This document shows positions 24,233-35,400 of a DNA stretch of 64,000 nucleotides, piece by piece; the stretch's first letter is position 1, and each line of letters starts with the position of its first letter. Source of the DNA: Lophius americanus. Taxonomy: Eukaryota > Chordata > Actinopteri > Lophiiformes > Lophiidae. The stretch covers positions 9,871,501 through 9,935,500 of the forward strand of contig JBBDHG010000019.1 in assembly GCA_037951165.1 (NCBI GenBank). The letters are read 5' to 3'. The position numbers and the translations under genes are program-made. The notes under the pieces are model-generated. The model ran no database searches. It saw only the letters and a program-made list of their open reading frames with translations, and was not told where the DNA came from.

Positions 24233-24399
24233 CTAAAAGCAAGGAAGGTTTTGTGGCTTTTCTTTGTCACTAATCTTAAGTATTGAAGACTCTTTGGGTT
24301 TTGGAGTGCTCAAATAATACATAATACCAATTGGAATAATTATCATCAAGATGATAACAGGCTGAAGCCAATAATCACTTTCTGGGTAGGCAACTAGCT
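24233..24399 (-). other. Possible terminal coding exon with a membrane segment (unconfirmed)
   Basis: On the minus strand a good acceptor (TTTCATTTATTGCAG) at 24,400 opens a 55-codon frame that ends in a TAG at 24,235-24,233. It reads AYPESDYWLQPVIILMIIIP, then IGIMYYLSTPKPK and a lysine-rich tail ending NLPCF. This has the look of a single hydrophobic span of about 18 residues followed by a basic cytosolic tail. I do not recognise the family and found no matching upstream exon, so it may equally be chance or a pseudogene piece. Confidence 0.2.
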
Positions 24400-25800
24400 C
24401 TGCAATAAATGAAACAACACACATTAACAGCACCAACACCTCAAACCAATCCTACCCCATCCCCTTGCCCCCACCAACCCACCCACATACCCACAGACAT
24501 AACTAATAAGAGAGAGATAGAGTAAAGCTCAACAATAACAACAACCACACATACATACATACATGTACATCCCTACATAAGTGTTGTATACGTCTTTATA
24601 TGCATGTCATGCATGTGTCCATAAAAACATATTTACATATATCATAAGGTCTAATATAGAAAAACTGTCCTGAAATTTTCTTCTTTTTTTTAACATGGGA
24701 TCTCGCTGCTCAGAGTAACATGCTAATTCAGGAAATAGGTTTTCAGGGCCTCCCCCACACCTCTGCCCGTGGCTCCCTACAGTGATTACATTTTGTCCCT
24801 GGAATCAATGAGGTTACCACAGAATCTACTCAAATCAGATATAGACCTTCGGATTGGATTTCTATGAACCCCTTCACCCCAACAGACAATTAAACATTGA
24901 TGTAGAAAATGAAAACATTTCATGGCCTGTGAAATGCCTGCAGCCTGAATGGAATTTGGTTTTGCTCAATTTCTGTGAAGCGATGGGTATTTTGTATAGC
25001 TTGATCTATTTGTGGTGTTATTATGCATATTAGCATTTGTCTGTTTTACAGTGGGATTCATTTATCTAAACAGAGAGCTCCTGTCTATTTCTTCAGCATC
25101 CATTTTTCATCATGCTTTAAACAAGTTTTGCCTCAAAAATCACCCATCTCCACCTAATGACACAGTTTTCAGAGCAACAGCATAATTCCTCACCAACATA
25201 GGCACACAAACACACTAAACTATAAAAGCAGACAAGCCAGTGCAAACCTTCCAAGCGGACTTTCTTAGTAAAATTCTGCACCGCAGCAAAATAAAACCCT
25301 TGGGTTATTAATGTAAAAAAAAAAATCTGCTTACTCTAAATCAACAGAGAAGGGAAAATAAATGCTCTCTCCTTCTCCTAAAAAAAAAAAAGACAAAGAA
25401 TTCAGCAAATGGCCTTCAAGCACCTCTCAGAGATAGAATTTTCTTTTGTTCACTCCAGTTTCCTGTTAGTTATTTCACTGGAATTTTCATGTCACCACAA
25501 ACATTCTGTGTTAGAGCTATGCTGATCTCATGTTGGCATGAAAGCAAGGTGGGCTGACTAATTCTGGAAAGAATTGTTTTGAGCAGTCACCATTTCCTCT
25601 TTCTTCAATTAACATAGCCTGTTTTACCTGCCCCTGCTGAGTTTATATGACTAATACGTAGATGGACAATGCGGTCTTTATAATAAGGGGAGTTCATGGT
25701 CAAAACTCAACAGCGTGCTCTAAGGATTAGTACATTTCTATTAAGTTTGACAAAATTCTCTTTACCATAACTAAACCTACAAGATGAAAAACATGATATT

Positions 25801-26050
25801 CAGTGGTGGATAGCAACTAAGTACACTTAGGGCACTTGGGGTACTTGTACTTCCATTACCATTATACCATTTTATACTACTTTATACTTGTGACTGTACT
25901 ACATTTCAGAGACAGATATTGGACTTTCTATTCCACAACATTTGTCTGAAAGCAGTAACATGAATCCTATAACATTGTAAAATGCTACAATTCTACTATG
26001 CAATGAGTACTTTTCCTTTGAGACTTTAAGTTCATTTTACTAATAATACA
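25801..26050 (+). mobile_element. MITE fragment with CAGTGGTGGA end
   Basis: It opens with CAGTGGTGGA, the terminal motif of an abundant teleost non-autonomous element, followed by the family's characteristic AACTAAGTACA, TTATACTACTTTATACTT, CTACATTTCAGAG and later GAGTACTTTT and ACTTTAAGTTCATTTTACT. The inverted 3' terminus (TCCACCACTG) was not found, so the copy is truncated or diverged at its right end. Confidence 0.7.
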
Positions 26051-26149
26051 CATATCTGAAACTCTACAATAGAATATAAAAATACACCGTCTATCGAGCA
26101 ATTCTACAGGGTACAAAAGTGTGTCCCCTACTCTGAAGTTAAAATGGTT

Positions 26150-27290
26150 CCACCAGATTCAAATCTGAGCAAGGATTGTAGGTCCACCATTACTTAAACT
26201 TTATAAATCAACCTATCATAATAAATGCTAAGACTGGCCAATAACATTATCTCTGAACCCGTTCATGTTCGGAACTTTGAATAAAATGATATCCCTGAAT
26301 AATAGGCATTGAGAAATATCATATCTGAGCCACGGCAACCGGGTCTGTCGCATCTGTAGCTGCTGCAGATCCTTTTCCATGGATCAATTTCAAATTTTAT
26401 CCCCCCATAAACCTGTGTGCCAGAAAGAACTGGATTTATTTTGGGAAATGTGGGATGTATATTTCTGACACAATGGGGAGCTTTAGCTCCAAAAGTGTTC
26501 ACGCCATAATTTCTCAACCAGCAGTCCGATTTAGTCCAAATCTGATGCATATGGATCAACTCAAAGAAATCTATCATGTTTTGTGTTGTGTTTCACTTTA
26601 GTAGTTGATATTTTAATTACAAGAGTATTAAGAAAAACACTGCTTTCTGGACATAACTTCCCAATCCTTGGACCGTTAAGGCCAAATTTGGTGCCTTTGA
26701 ATTTTACCCAAGGAGATCTATCTAGAAAATAAAAAAAGCAATATATTTTAAGCTAGTAGTTCATATTTTACTCATTAGTTCATATTTTACTCCCTACTCT
26801 GAAGTTCAAATTGTTCCACCAGATTAAAATCTAAGCAAAGATACATTAACCAAATTTGGTGCATATGGATCAACTCAAAAAAATCTATCATGTTTTGTGG
26901 CGTGTTTCCATTTGGTAGTTGATATTTTAATCATAAGAGGGCGCGTTTTAAGAAAAACACTGATTTCTGGACATAACTTCCTAAATCTTTGGTCTGATTA
27001 CGTCCAAATTTGCCTTTGAATATTACCCCAGGAGATCTGTCTAGAAAATAAAAAAAAATAATATGTTTTACTCTAGTAGTTCATATTTTACTCACTATGG
27101 GCAAATCTTTTTATGGAAAACATTGTTTCCCAGACAGAACTCAAAAACTATTTCATGGATTATTTTCATACTTTATAAACCGTTAACCTTAGTGCAAAGA
27201 AAAACTGATATATTTTGTCCTCCAAGAAATCTATCTTGTGTATATATATCGTGTTTTACTTTAATAGTTCATATTTTACTTAACTAGTCG
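26150..27290 (+). repeat. AT-rich dispersed repeat, two or more tandem-like units
   Basis: A block at about 26,546-26,760 (CATATGGATCAACTCAAAGA, then ATCTATCATGTTTTGTG, TAGTTGATATTTTAAT, AAGAAAAACACTG, GGACATAACTTCC) is repeated at about 26,864-27,070, so the unit is about 318 bp. A related inverted copy lies at 3.79-4.20 kb. There is no transposase or RT frame and no assigned family. Confidence 0.7.
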
Positions 27291-27409
27291 GACCTTTTGG
27301 ACATGACTTCACATTTACTTTGAGGGGTTCAATCAGGGAGGTTTTTGTACCATGCAGGGGATTGGGGACTTTTTTGGCAGGGACATATGCTTGCTGTTGT
27401 GGACAACAA

Positions 27410-27662
27410 TCTAGGCCTAGTTTGTTGCCGTCCAACCGGAGACACAGAGTTCCACGATCTAAGATGATTGCACTGAATAACTCTTTTGTTCATCCGACAT
27501 CAAATATCCGATGAAAAGGATGTGACTCTAGTCTTTCTTTTTCTGTACTCTTCTTTCCTCTGTAGAAGGTTTGTTTTGTAATGTTGCAAATGAAGCAGCT
27601 GAGATGTAAGAAGAATTTCAGACTTGCCTGACAATAAAGTATTAAGTAAGTAAATAAGTATC
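27410..27662 (+). mobile_element. 3' end of a LINE (ORF2 C-terminus plus tail)
   Basis: The plus-strand frame ending near 27,514 contains RPSLLPSNRRHRVPRSKM followed by NNSFVHPTSNIR. This matches the conserved end of fish LINE ORF2 proteins (LPSGRRYRVPR and NSFIP-like motifs). A short 3'UTR then ends in AATAAAGTATTAAGTAAG and a TAAG/AAGT simple tail. It is heavily 5'-truncated and is probably of the Rex1/CR1/L2 group (from memory). Confidence 0.7.
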
Positions 27663-30599
27663 ATTAAACTTTCTTCCTGCTTCTCTATACTGACAAAATG
27701 ATTTAAAGGTCTGACCTCTACCTATAGACTGAAGGTCACTCCAACCATTCCCTCTGTCTCTTCTTGTCCTGTAGTGCTGTCATAGGAAATCAATCAAGTC
27801 ATTAAAACCTCTTCTTCAATCACTCAGATCCTGTGGCATAATAAAATCCTTATTGCATAACATTACAGGAGGTTAAATATGTGTCAGCAGGTTTGCATTT
27901 TCCAGATATGTTATAAAGTTCTGAAGCATTCCTTAACTATTAGAGATTAAATAAACATTTTTCTCGCATACAAACACAAAAATACAGTTCTATTTGAAAA
28001 TGATTAACATAATAGCAAAGTAATCCTCATATTTGATTTGTCCCATATTTGCTCATAATAGATTTGAATATTTTGCACATCCTTTCTGGGCTAGTCTTGC
28101 CGTGTTCAGGGTTTTAAATCTGCTCCTTTCTGAATGGCTTTTAGATCAAGAACACAGCTAGACGCCAAAATTCATACTGCATAAGGTTTAACAAAAAATA
28201 GATGTAAGCCACACAATTTTTGTTGTGAGATAAACGCTTAAAACACTGAATTTGTTTACCATTTGGGTTGTTTATTGATGTTATGAAGATAATTCTCCCA
28301 TCATGTTTAATACATAAGAGTTGTTCATTCTCTGATACTCTTCAGTATCTACTATTTTCACTTTCTAACTGTTTATTAAAAATTGTTAACTATGTATTTG
28401 TCTCAAATTTTGTTTGCATTCTTCACTGAAGATGATATATTAGCCAGATTTCATTGATTAGTGGAACACCAGCATGTAGTTTACTGTGAGTGTTTTCACA
28501 TGGGCACAGACATTCACTATAAACCATTCACACACACAAAATCAAAATCCTTTTTCATAATCTGCATCCAATCATTAGACTGATCCTGTGATGTTAATGT
28601 ATTGTGGGTGAGCTGTGTGTGTATGAAAATCTGGTAGATTTCTGCATTTTGTTAGTGTGGAATATGAGGGACCTCAGGAAAGGGGATCTCTGTGGAGACA
28701 ATCTCGGTCGGTATAAGCTGAAAGAAAAAGGGACATGTGTGAACACAGATAATTTAGTACTCAATGTGTACATTTGTGGCAAAAACCTTCACATAATCAA
28801 TTGAAATAACAGGATATTAATGGATAATAACTCAAAAGGAAAAGAAGGAATAATGTTTTGCATATGTGGCTCTGTATAAAAGGGAAATATTTCTATGAGC
28901 AGAGTGAGTTGCTCTTCCTCACTGTGTGACAGTAGAACCTTATGATGCCTCACCAAGGCCCTAATCTAATTACCACACTTGTGACAAAGGAAATTGTGCA
29001 TTAGCATTTCAAGTTCCTTGCTGTCTAATCGGCTTATGCATGTCAATATTAGGGAGGGAGGATCCAATTTCTTTTCGGTGAACGACAAGAGAAGTATCTT
29101 TTTACCACAGTAAAGGACGAATACTATTCTACAGTAACTTTTGGTGGAAAATTTTAAACAATCCAAGTCTGTAACCCAAAAGATTGCAAAAGGACTTATA
29201 AAAAAATATGACAGAGGTTTCAAAATAAGAACATCTATTCTGTGACGCTCTGACTGGATTTTTGGATCAACAATCTCCTCTTAGAGACTCAGTTCAGAAT
29301 GCCCCTTTCAGAAAACTCTCAAAAACCTAGATTTGTGTTATAGCAAAGATGCAGGCAACTCGCAGGCTGGTCAGTTGTCACTTCCTGAAACACAGCAGCA
29401 TGGAAAATCAGAAAAGTATTTTAAGCTCTGGAGTCCTGTGGTGACCAAGGTATACACACAGATGTACACGCACACAAACACACACACAAGTAGACACCAA
29501 GCTTATTTTCCATTTCACATCAGCACAAAACCTAAGTTAAGAAAATGGCAACAAGGGCCAAAATGTCTGTTTGCATTTCCATGGTATCATAAATCTGTCA
29601 CATTTCAGATTCATATAAGGTGTACTAGTTTACATTAATTTTGTGTTCTGCAGTTTGTTGTTCTCTAATAGCAAGATACAAATAATTACAAAGGTCAAAG
29701 CTAACTACTTGATAGATAGATTGATAGACAGATGACAAAATGTCAACATCTGTCCATGAACACCTTCATGAGAAAATTCCCTGAAATGGAAAGCCCCTTC
29801 CACACAAAGCAATATATAATCCTCCACTGAGCTGTTCAGGATCCTTGTTCTCTACAGTGGAAAATGGCTGGGCTATCACACACTGATAGCCCATGGCTCT
29901 GCATGGTTATAAAGAACTCTAAATGAGTCCCAGAGCCATGGAAACAACATAATACTAGTAGAAACCAGTAAAAACTAAGAATGTGTGGTAATTCTTGGTG
30001 TCTGTGAATGCCCAATCTGCCTCCCTGTAATCTGCTGAAAGGTGTGCATCCCTGAGAGTGTTGTTTAAGATAATAACTCTCATCTGTTACCATAACAACC
30101 CAAGCAGCCCCATGGTTTAGAGTTGGAAAAATGACTAATATCTGGACTGATCAGTAAGTAAGATCACTGATATACTGACGGATGTTTTGTACAGTTGAAT
30201 GAACCGACCCTCTGAAGTACAGCATGCACTTTTTCAGGAGGTTAATGTTTATCAGTTGACTTGAGCCTGAGGAGCCTCTTTCTGACGTAAATAGCTCTTG
30301 ATCTGTGAATGATGCTTACATGAAAAGCGGACGGTAGGTGCGAAAAGCAACTGAACTAGAAGCACAAATCATTCCAAAGGTAACCTGATGTATATCGCAC
30401 ATCGGAAATGTGAACAATTATGAAATACAAGTTATTGATTTATTTCCTAGTATATTAAATAAATAATTGTGGATGCCGAGGCAATACTCACATCTAGTGG
30501 CAAATATCTGTAATTGCATCTTTGAGGCTTAACTTTACAATCTCCAGTATGACATTATTGGCAAAAAACACATTAACACAGATAATCGGTCACAATTAT

Positions 30600-31830
30600 G
30601 CTACTGCTGGTCAAAGAAAAACAAGATTGAGAATCGGGGAAACATGCCCAGAGACAGTGAGAGATGAGGAAAGCCAGCAGTGGATGGGTGTGTGCGCGAT
30701 GTAAAGTTAAAGGTAAAGAGCTAGTGGATATCATGGAGAGGAGGAATGTAGATATATTGTGTGTCCATGAGTTTGGGTGGAGAAGCAGCAAGTCTAGAAG
30801 CATCAGAGGAGGGTTTGGACTGTTTTATCATGATATGGCTAGGAGGAGAAATGAGATGGGGTGCGCCAAAGGAGGAGTATATGAAGAGTGAAAAAAATCT
30901 GAAGAGGTTGTCAGATTGATGAGAATGAAGATTGAAATTAGATATGTGATGGTGACTGTAGTAGGCGCTTATGTCTCACAAGTTGGTTGGATTGTAAAGA
31001 GAAAGAGAACTTCTAGAGTGAATTGGATGAAATGATGGAGAGTATTTCCAATGGCGAGAGAGAGTTGGTTGGATTGTAAAGAGAAAGAGAACTTCTAGAG
31101 TGAATTGGATGAAATGATGGAGAGTATTTCCAATGGCGAGAGAGAGTTGGTTGGCGCGGACTTCAATGGTCATGCTTTTGAAAGGAACAGAGGAGATGGG
31201 GAGGTGATGGGTTGGAACATGAGAGGACAAATGGTCGCCGATATTGAGAAAAGGATGGAAATGGATGGGGTGCATACGTATTTCAAGAAGGGGGAGGAGC
31301 ACAGAGTGACATATAAGAGCAGAGGCAGGTGCATGCAGATGGACATCATCTTATACAGAAGATTTAATAGAAGATATTCGAGACTGCAAGGAACCGACCA
31401 AAGACAATTTCACATGACAGCACAAAATGGTCATAAGAAGAATGACCCTGGTGTTAGGGCAGAGGATCGAATGGTGGAAGCTATGGAAGGAAGGCTGCTG
31501 TGTGAACTTCAGGGAGGAGTGAAGATTTGCTGGAGGTGGAAGAACTGAGAGATTACTGGGCAACTACGGAGTGAGAAAGGAGACAGGAAAGTACTTGGTG
31601 TGTAGGTAAGAAGATAAGGAGACTATGTAATGCAATCTATATGTTTGCTGATGATATTGTGATCTGTAGTGAGAATAGGGAACAGGTGGAAAAATACCTG
31701 CAGAGTTGGAGATTTATATTGGGGAGAAGAGGAATGAAAATCAGAAGCAGCAGGTCAGAATACTTTTGGAAATGAAAGGGAGTACTCTGGGTCAAGTGTT
31801 CAGAGCAATGGGGAGTGGGGGGAAATAAGT
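30600..31830 (+). mobile_element. Decayed endonuclease/RT-type non-LTR retrotransposon, copy 1
   Basis: Plus-strand frames carry an apurinic-type endonuclease: KGKELVDIMERRNVDILCV (about 30,710), then GFGLFYHDM, later GERELVGADFNGHAFERNR (about 31,135), KRMEMDGVHTYFKKGEEHRV and MDIILYRRF. An RT fragment with YMFADDIVICSENREQVE follows directly near 31,640, so most of the RT fingers and palm are deleted. Stops, frameshifts and an 82-bp tandem duplication break it. Fish proteins of this kind are often annotated 'craniofacial development protein 2-like'. The element is dead. A GGAA microsatellite abuts its 3' side. Confidence 0.85.
30981..31144 (+). repeat. Perfect 82-bp tandem duplication inside the LINE
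   Basis: Bases 30,981-31,062 are repeated exactly as 31,063-31,144, and the first 10 bases recur again at 31,145. The period of 82 is not a multiple of three, so it shifts the endonuclease frame. Perfect identity inside a decayed element means a recent event or an assembly artefact. Confidence 0.9.
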
Positions 31831-31981
31831 TCCTTCCTTCCTTCCTTCCTTCCTTCCTTTCTATCTTCCTTCCTTCCTTCCTTCCTTCCTTCCTTCCTTC
31901 CTTCCTTCCTTCCTTCCTTCCTTCCTTCCTCCCTTCCTTCCTTCCTTCCTTCCTTCCTTCCTTCCTTCCTTCCTTCTTTCT
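31829..31981. repeat. TTCC (GGAA) microsatellite, about 150 bp
   Basis: About 37 TTCC units with two interruptions (TTTCTATCTTCC near 31,858 and CCTCCCTT near 31,929), followed by TATATATATA. It gives meaningless open frames on both strands. It lies about 300 bp upstream of the pnpt1 start codon. GGAA arrays can bind ETS-family factors, but a role here is inference. Confidence 0.95.
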
Positions 31982-32089
31982 TATATATATATTTCGTATG
32001 ACACAACAACGTGGCTGTTAATTCAAGATAGTTCTGACCATGTAATTTAAACTATGCCCATGTGTGGACAATGTCTGGAAGATTAAAGC

Positions 32090-32280
32090 GGAACTGTTGT
32101 GTACGGACAATTTTAAGGTTGCACACTCGCTTTAGTTTGTCCAATCAGAGGAGCTGACACGATGACGTAATTCCGTACACATGACTGTCGGACATGGATG
32201 CCCTCACGCTTGTACCTTAATTGTGAAGAGACCGATCATACTCATTTAATTATCATTTTGTTTTGTCGGGGTCATTAGAC
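32090..32280 (+). promoter_or_regulatory. pnpt1: pnpt1 promoter and 5'UTR
   Basis: A CCAAT box in the NF-Y context GTCCAATCAGAG (CCAAT at 32,141-32,145) is followed 18 bp later by a CRE/ATF-like TGACGTAA (32,163-32,170). The coding start is 110 bp further on. No TATA box is evident, in keeping with a housekeeping gene. Two short upstream ATGs lie in the likely leader: 32,181 (frame ends before the main ATG) and 32,194-32,220 (MDALTLVP). Whether they are transcribed depends on the start site. Confidence 0.55.
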
Positions 32281-32439
32281 ATGAGGTATTTGCTCCGACT
32301 GGGGCATTCGTTTGCATGCCTCCATGTTCGGTCATGTCACCACAGCGTTTACGGTAGTCATGCTAATCCATTGAGAGTGGGAGTAGACCTTGGGGAGAAG
32401 TAAGTTGACTTTCCAGGCTCACAGTCAGTTTCTTAACCC

Positions 32440-32473
<34 letters not shown>

Positions 32474-35400
32474 GATAACATTTACTGCATTCTATCCTTT
32501 TCTGATATTTGTTATAAGTGTATTCCGTGCTCCGTTATCCGTGTAGCTTCATTCCCAAATCCAGAACATGTGTTGCTGTCTAGATAGAAATATGTATGTG
32601 ACTCGACAATGTGAGAGTGGTTTAATATCTGAGACTTTTTATTGTCTTGTTGTCTTGTTGTTTTTGTAGGAAACTTGAGATTTCTTCAGGGAGGTTTGCT
32701 CGATTTGCTGATGGATCTGCTGTCGTACAGGTACAAAAAACAGCAGTTACAATAAGCAGGTGCATGGCAGCGGTTTGAAGTTCACTTCTTTTCCCTTATG
32801 AATTATGTCTGTTGTACACTATATTATATACTATATTCATTATATATATTTTGTTGGACTTGTTTTGTCTTGAACTTCTTTCAACAATGGAAATACTATT
32901 TAAAGTTATTTGTTAAATCTCACAAATGAAGGAAAGTATTCACTCTTAGTATCTGATGTAACTTTACAATGACTCCTTTTCAGATGAAGGTGGTTTTGTT
33001 GTAGTTTATGCATAAAATTCATAAGGCCTGTGTAAAAATGAATAGATTTATAGACAGGTAAACCTCCGGTAAACTTGCCATTTGACCCATTATTGTTGTA
33101 GTTAAGTCTACTTGAATTTTCATGGTGCATATACACTTCTAAATATGACTAATGCAACGTTTGGTCTCCTCTAAAATCATGTTCTTTAAAGGGTAATAGC
33201 TTAACGAATCTGTTACAATTTCAGTTGCATTTTGGTCTTTGGGGTGTAGATTACCTGAATTATTTGAGGTAATCACAAGACAATTTATCAGTTGACATGT
33301 TAAATGGGCAGTTTGCCCCTTATCACACTGCCCAGTTGTTCAGTTTTCCAACGTCATCATTCACTCCTCATATATATAGATGACCCGCTTTATTTTCTTT
33401 TGATAGCTGGGAGAGACCTCTGTGATGGTGACTGCTGTGAGCAAAACCAAACCTTCTCCTTCTCAGTTCATGCCTCTTGTGGTAGGTCATATAATGTTAC
33501 AAGGAAATTCCCATCCTGCCTTTCTTTATTGACTACAAATGTGTGACTACATCTGTATATTACACAAATCGTAAGAGGCTTTTTTGATAGTCTTGTGAAT
33601 TAATGTCCCCTTTCACGGACAGGTGGACTACAGACAGAAGGCAGCCGCTGCAGGTCGAATCCCCACTAACTACTTGAGGCGAGAGCTTGGCACCACTGAC
33701 AATGAGATCCTCATCAGCAGACTTATAGGTAAGTTGATAAGAATGCATTCTCATCTATGTATAACCTTGATGTAGCAATTCTTTGTACTAATATTGATCC
33801 AAGTTCTTTGATTGACAGTTTCTTGTGTTTTCGTCTCGCAGACAGATCAATTAGACCACTGTTTCCTCCGGGGTACTTTTATGATACTCAGGTCAGTTCA
33901 GTTTGAAATTGTTTTCACCATGATGTGGTATTATTTACACCCCCCTTTGCTTTTTGAACAAAGATTATATTAATATGTGTCTGGCTAAAATGTTTCAAGC
34001 TTATATTTTCTCACGTCCTTTCAAGATCCAATGTAACTTGATGGCGGTTGACGGTGCCAATGATCCAGATGTGCTGGCTATTAATGCAGGTGAGTTTAAT
34101 CTAAGGCATACAAGGTTTCCACACACTGTCGTTTTTTTTGTATCCTTAGCTAATATATTTTTTTCTTCCATTAAAGCCTCAGCCGCTCTGGCCCTGTCTG
34201 ATATCCCCTGGGATGGACCCATAGGTGAGAAACATGGGAATGTCTTGGACCTATTCACAGATTCATGTTTCTTCACCTTAAATCCAGGATCACCCTAGAT
34301 GCTATTGTGAAATCATTTTCATTATAGCTTCAGAATACTTTTGTGTTTAAATGTTACAGGTGCTGTGCGTGTGGGCTTGGTAGATGGACAATTGCTGGTC
34401 AACCCCACTAGGACAGAGATGACTTCCAGCAGTCTTAATTTAGTTTTGGCTGGAGCTCCTGCTAGTCAAGTGGGTACGTTGAGAAACTCCAATCAAAGCT
34501 TAGATGTTTGTTTACTGTAAAAAAAAAAATTTAAGACTAGCAATAACATTAATAACCATTTTATATTAGTATTCATGCTTAGACAAATGATGATACTATA
34601 TAAATAATATTTAGCTAAAGCTGTTTCTAAATAAGTTACATGGTGTAGATTGCAAACCAAGAAGCTTAACTTTGCATCAGTCATTGATGTAGTTGAATAT
34701 GTCACAACATGTCAAACCTTATTTCTTCAAATGTAAATCACTTAAAATCTAATAAAAAAGTGGGAAAAGCCACAGTCAGACTAATAATAATCATTGTGTA
34801 GATGATTACAGAATAGATCAATATACATGCATTCTCTGACTTCAGAATAACACCATCAAATGAAAATGTTTCACGCCTTAATTTCAGTCAGGGTCTTATA
34901 GGGTTCCCATGGGTCCTTGAAATCCTTATGAAGTTTGAAAATTAGACGGTAAAGATATCAATTCATTGAAAGTTTTTGGAAGTAGGCATTAATACGCTTG
35001 AATGAATTGAAGGTGCGTCTGTTTCAATAACATGTTTCTATGACGTTTTGGCTCCTTGAGGGAATTAATCCTTGTCATCAATCATTAAATTTGATGCTCA
35101 TTTCCCATGATTTATCACATTTTCTAATGAATCAAATGAGATTTCATGATAGCGTTATGTAGCAATTACTTTATTGTGGTTCTCTGTCTGCCAGTGATGA
35201 TAGAGGCGTCAGCTGAGAACGTGCTGCAGCAGGACTTTTGCCATGCAGTTAAGGTGGGGGTCAAACATACCCAGCAGATCATACATGCTATCCAGCAGTT
35301 GCAGCGAGAACAGAAGGTCACTAAACGCACCCCAATGAAGATCTTCTTAGCCCCGACTTACATGGTGGACCATGTTCGGCAGTAAGACCTCTAATAAAAC

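Larger units (their letters stand above)
22061..30599. other. Intergenic spacer between ccdc88a and pnpt1 (divergent genes)
   Basis: No gene could be supported between the two divergent promoters. The stretch is AT-rich and holds a MITE fragment at 25,801, an AT-rich dispersed repeat (26.15-27.29 kb), a LINE 3' end (27.41-27.66 kb), a possible LINE-derived fragment near 24.05 kb, and a possible terminal exon on the minus strand at 24,233-24,399. About 24,735-24,870 is a higher-complexity patch. The remainder (22.1-23.9, 27.7-30.6 kb) shows nothing I can name. Confidence 0.65.

Noticed and set aside
24042..24236. 64-codon plus-strand frame (NKAAKMIGLMDY)
   Set aside because: Faint resemblance to a LINE C-terminal motif, too diverged to call. 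No start context or promoter.
22061..32000. Search for efemp1 exons (the human neighbour of PNPT1)
   Set aside because: No EGF-like cysteine patterns on either strand.
31800..32021. Open frames on both strands (KEGR and LPSF repeats)
   Set aside because: Pure translation of the TTCC/GGAA microsatellite.
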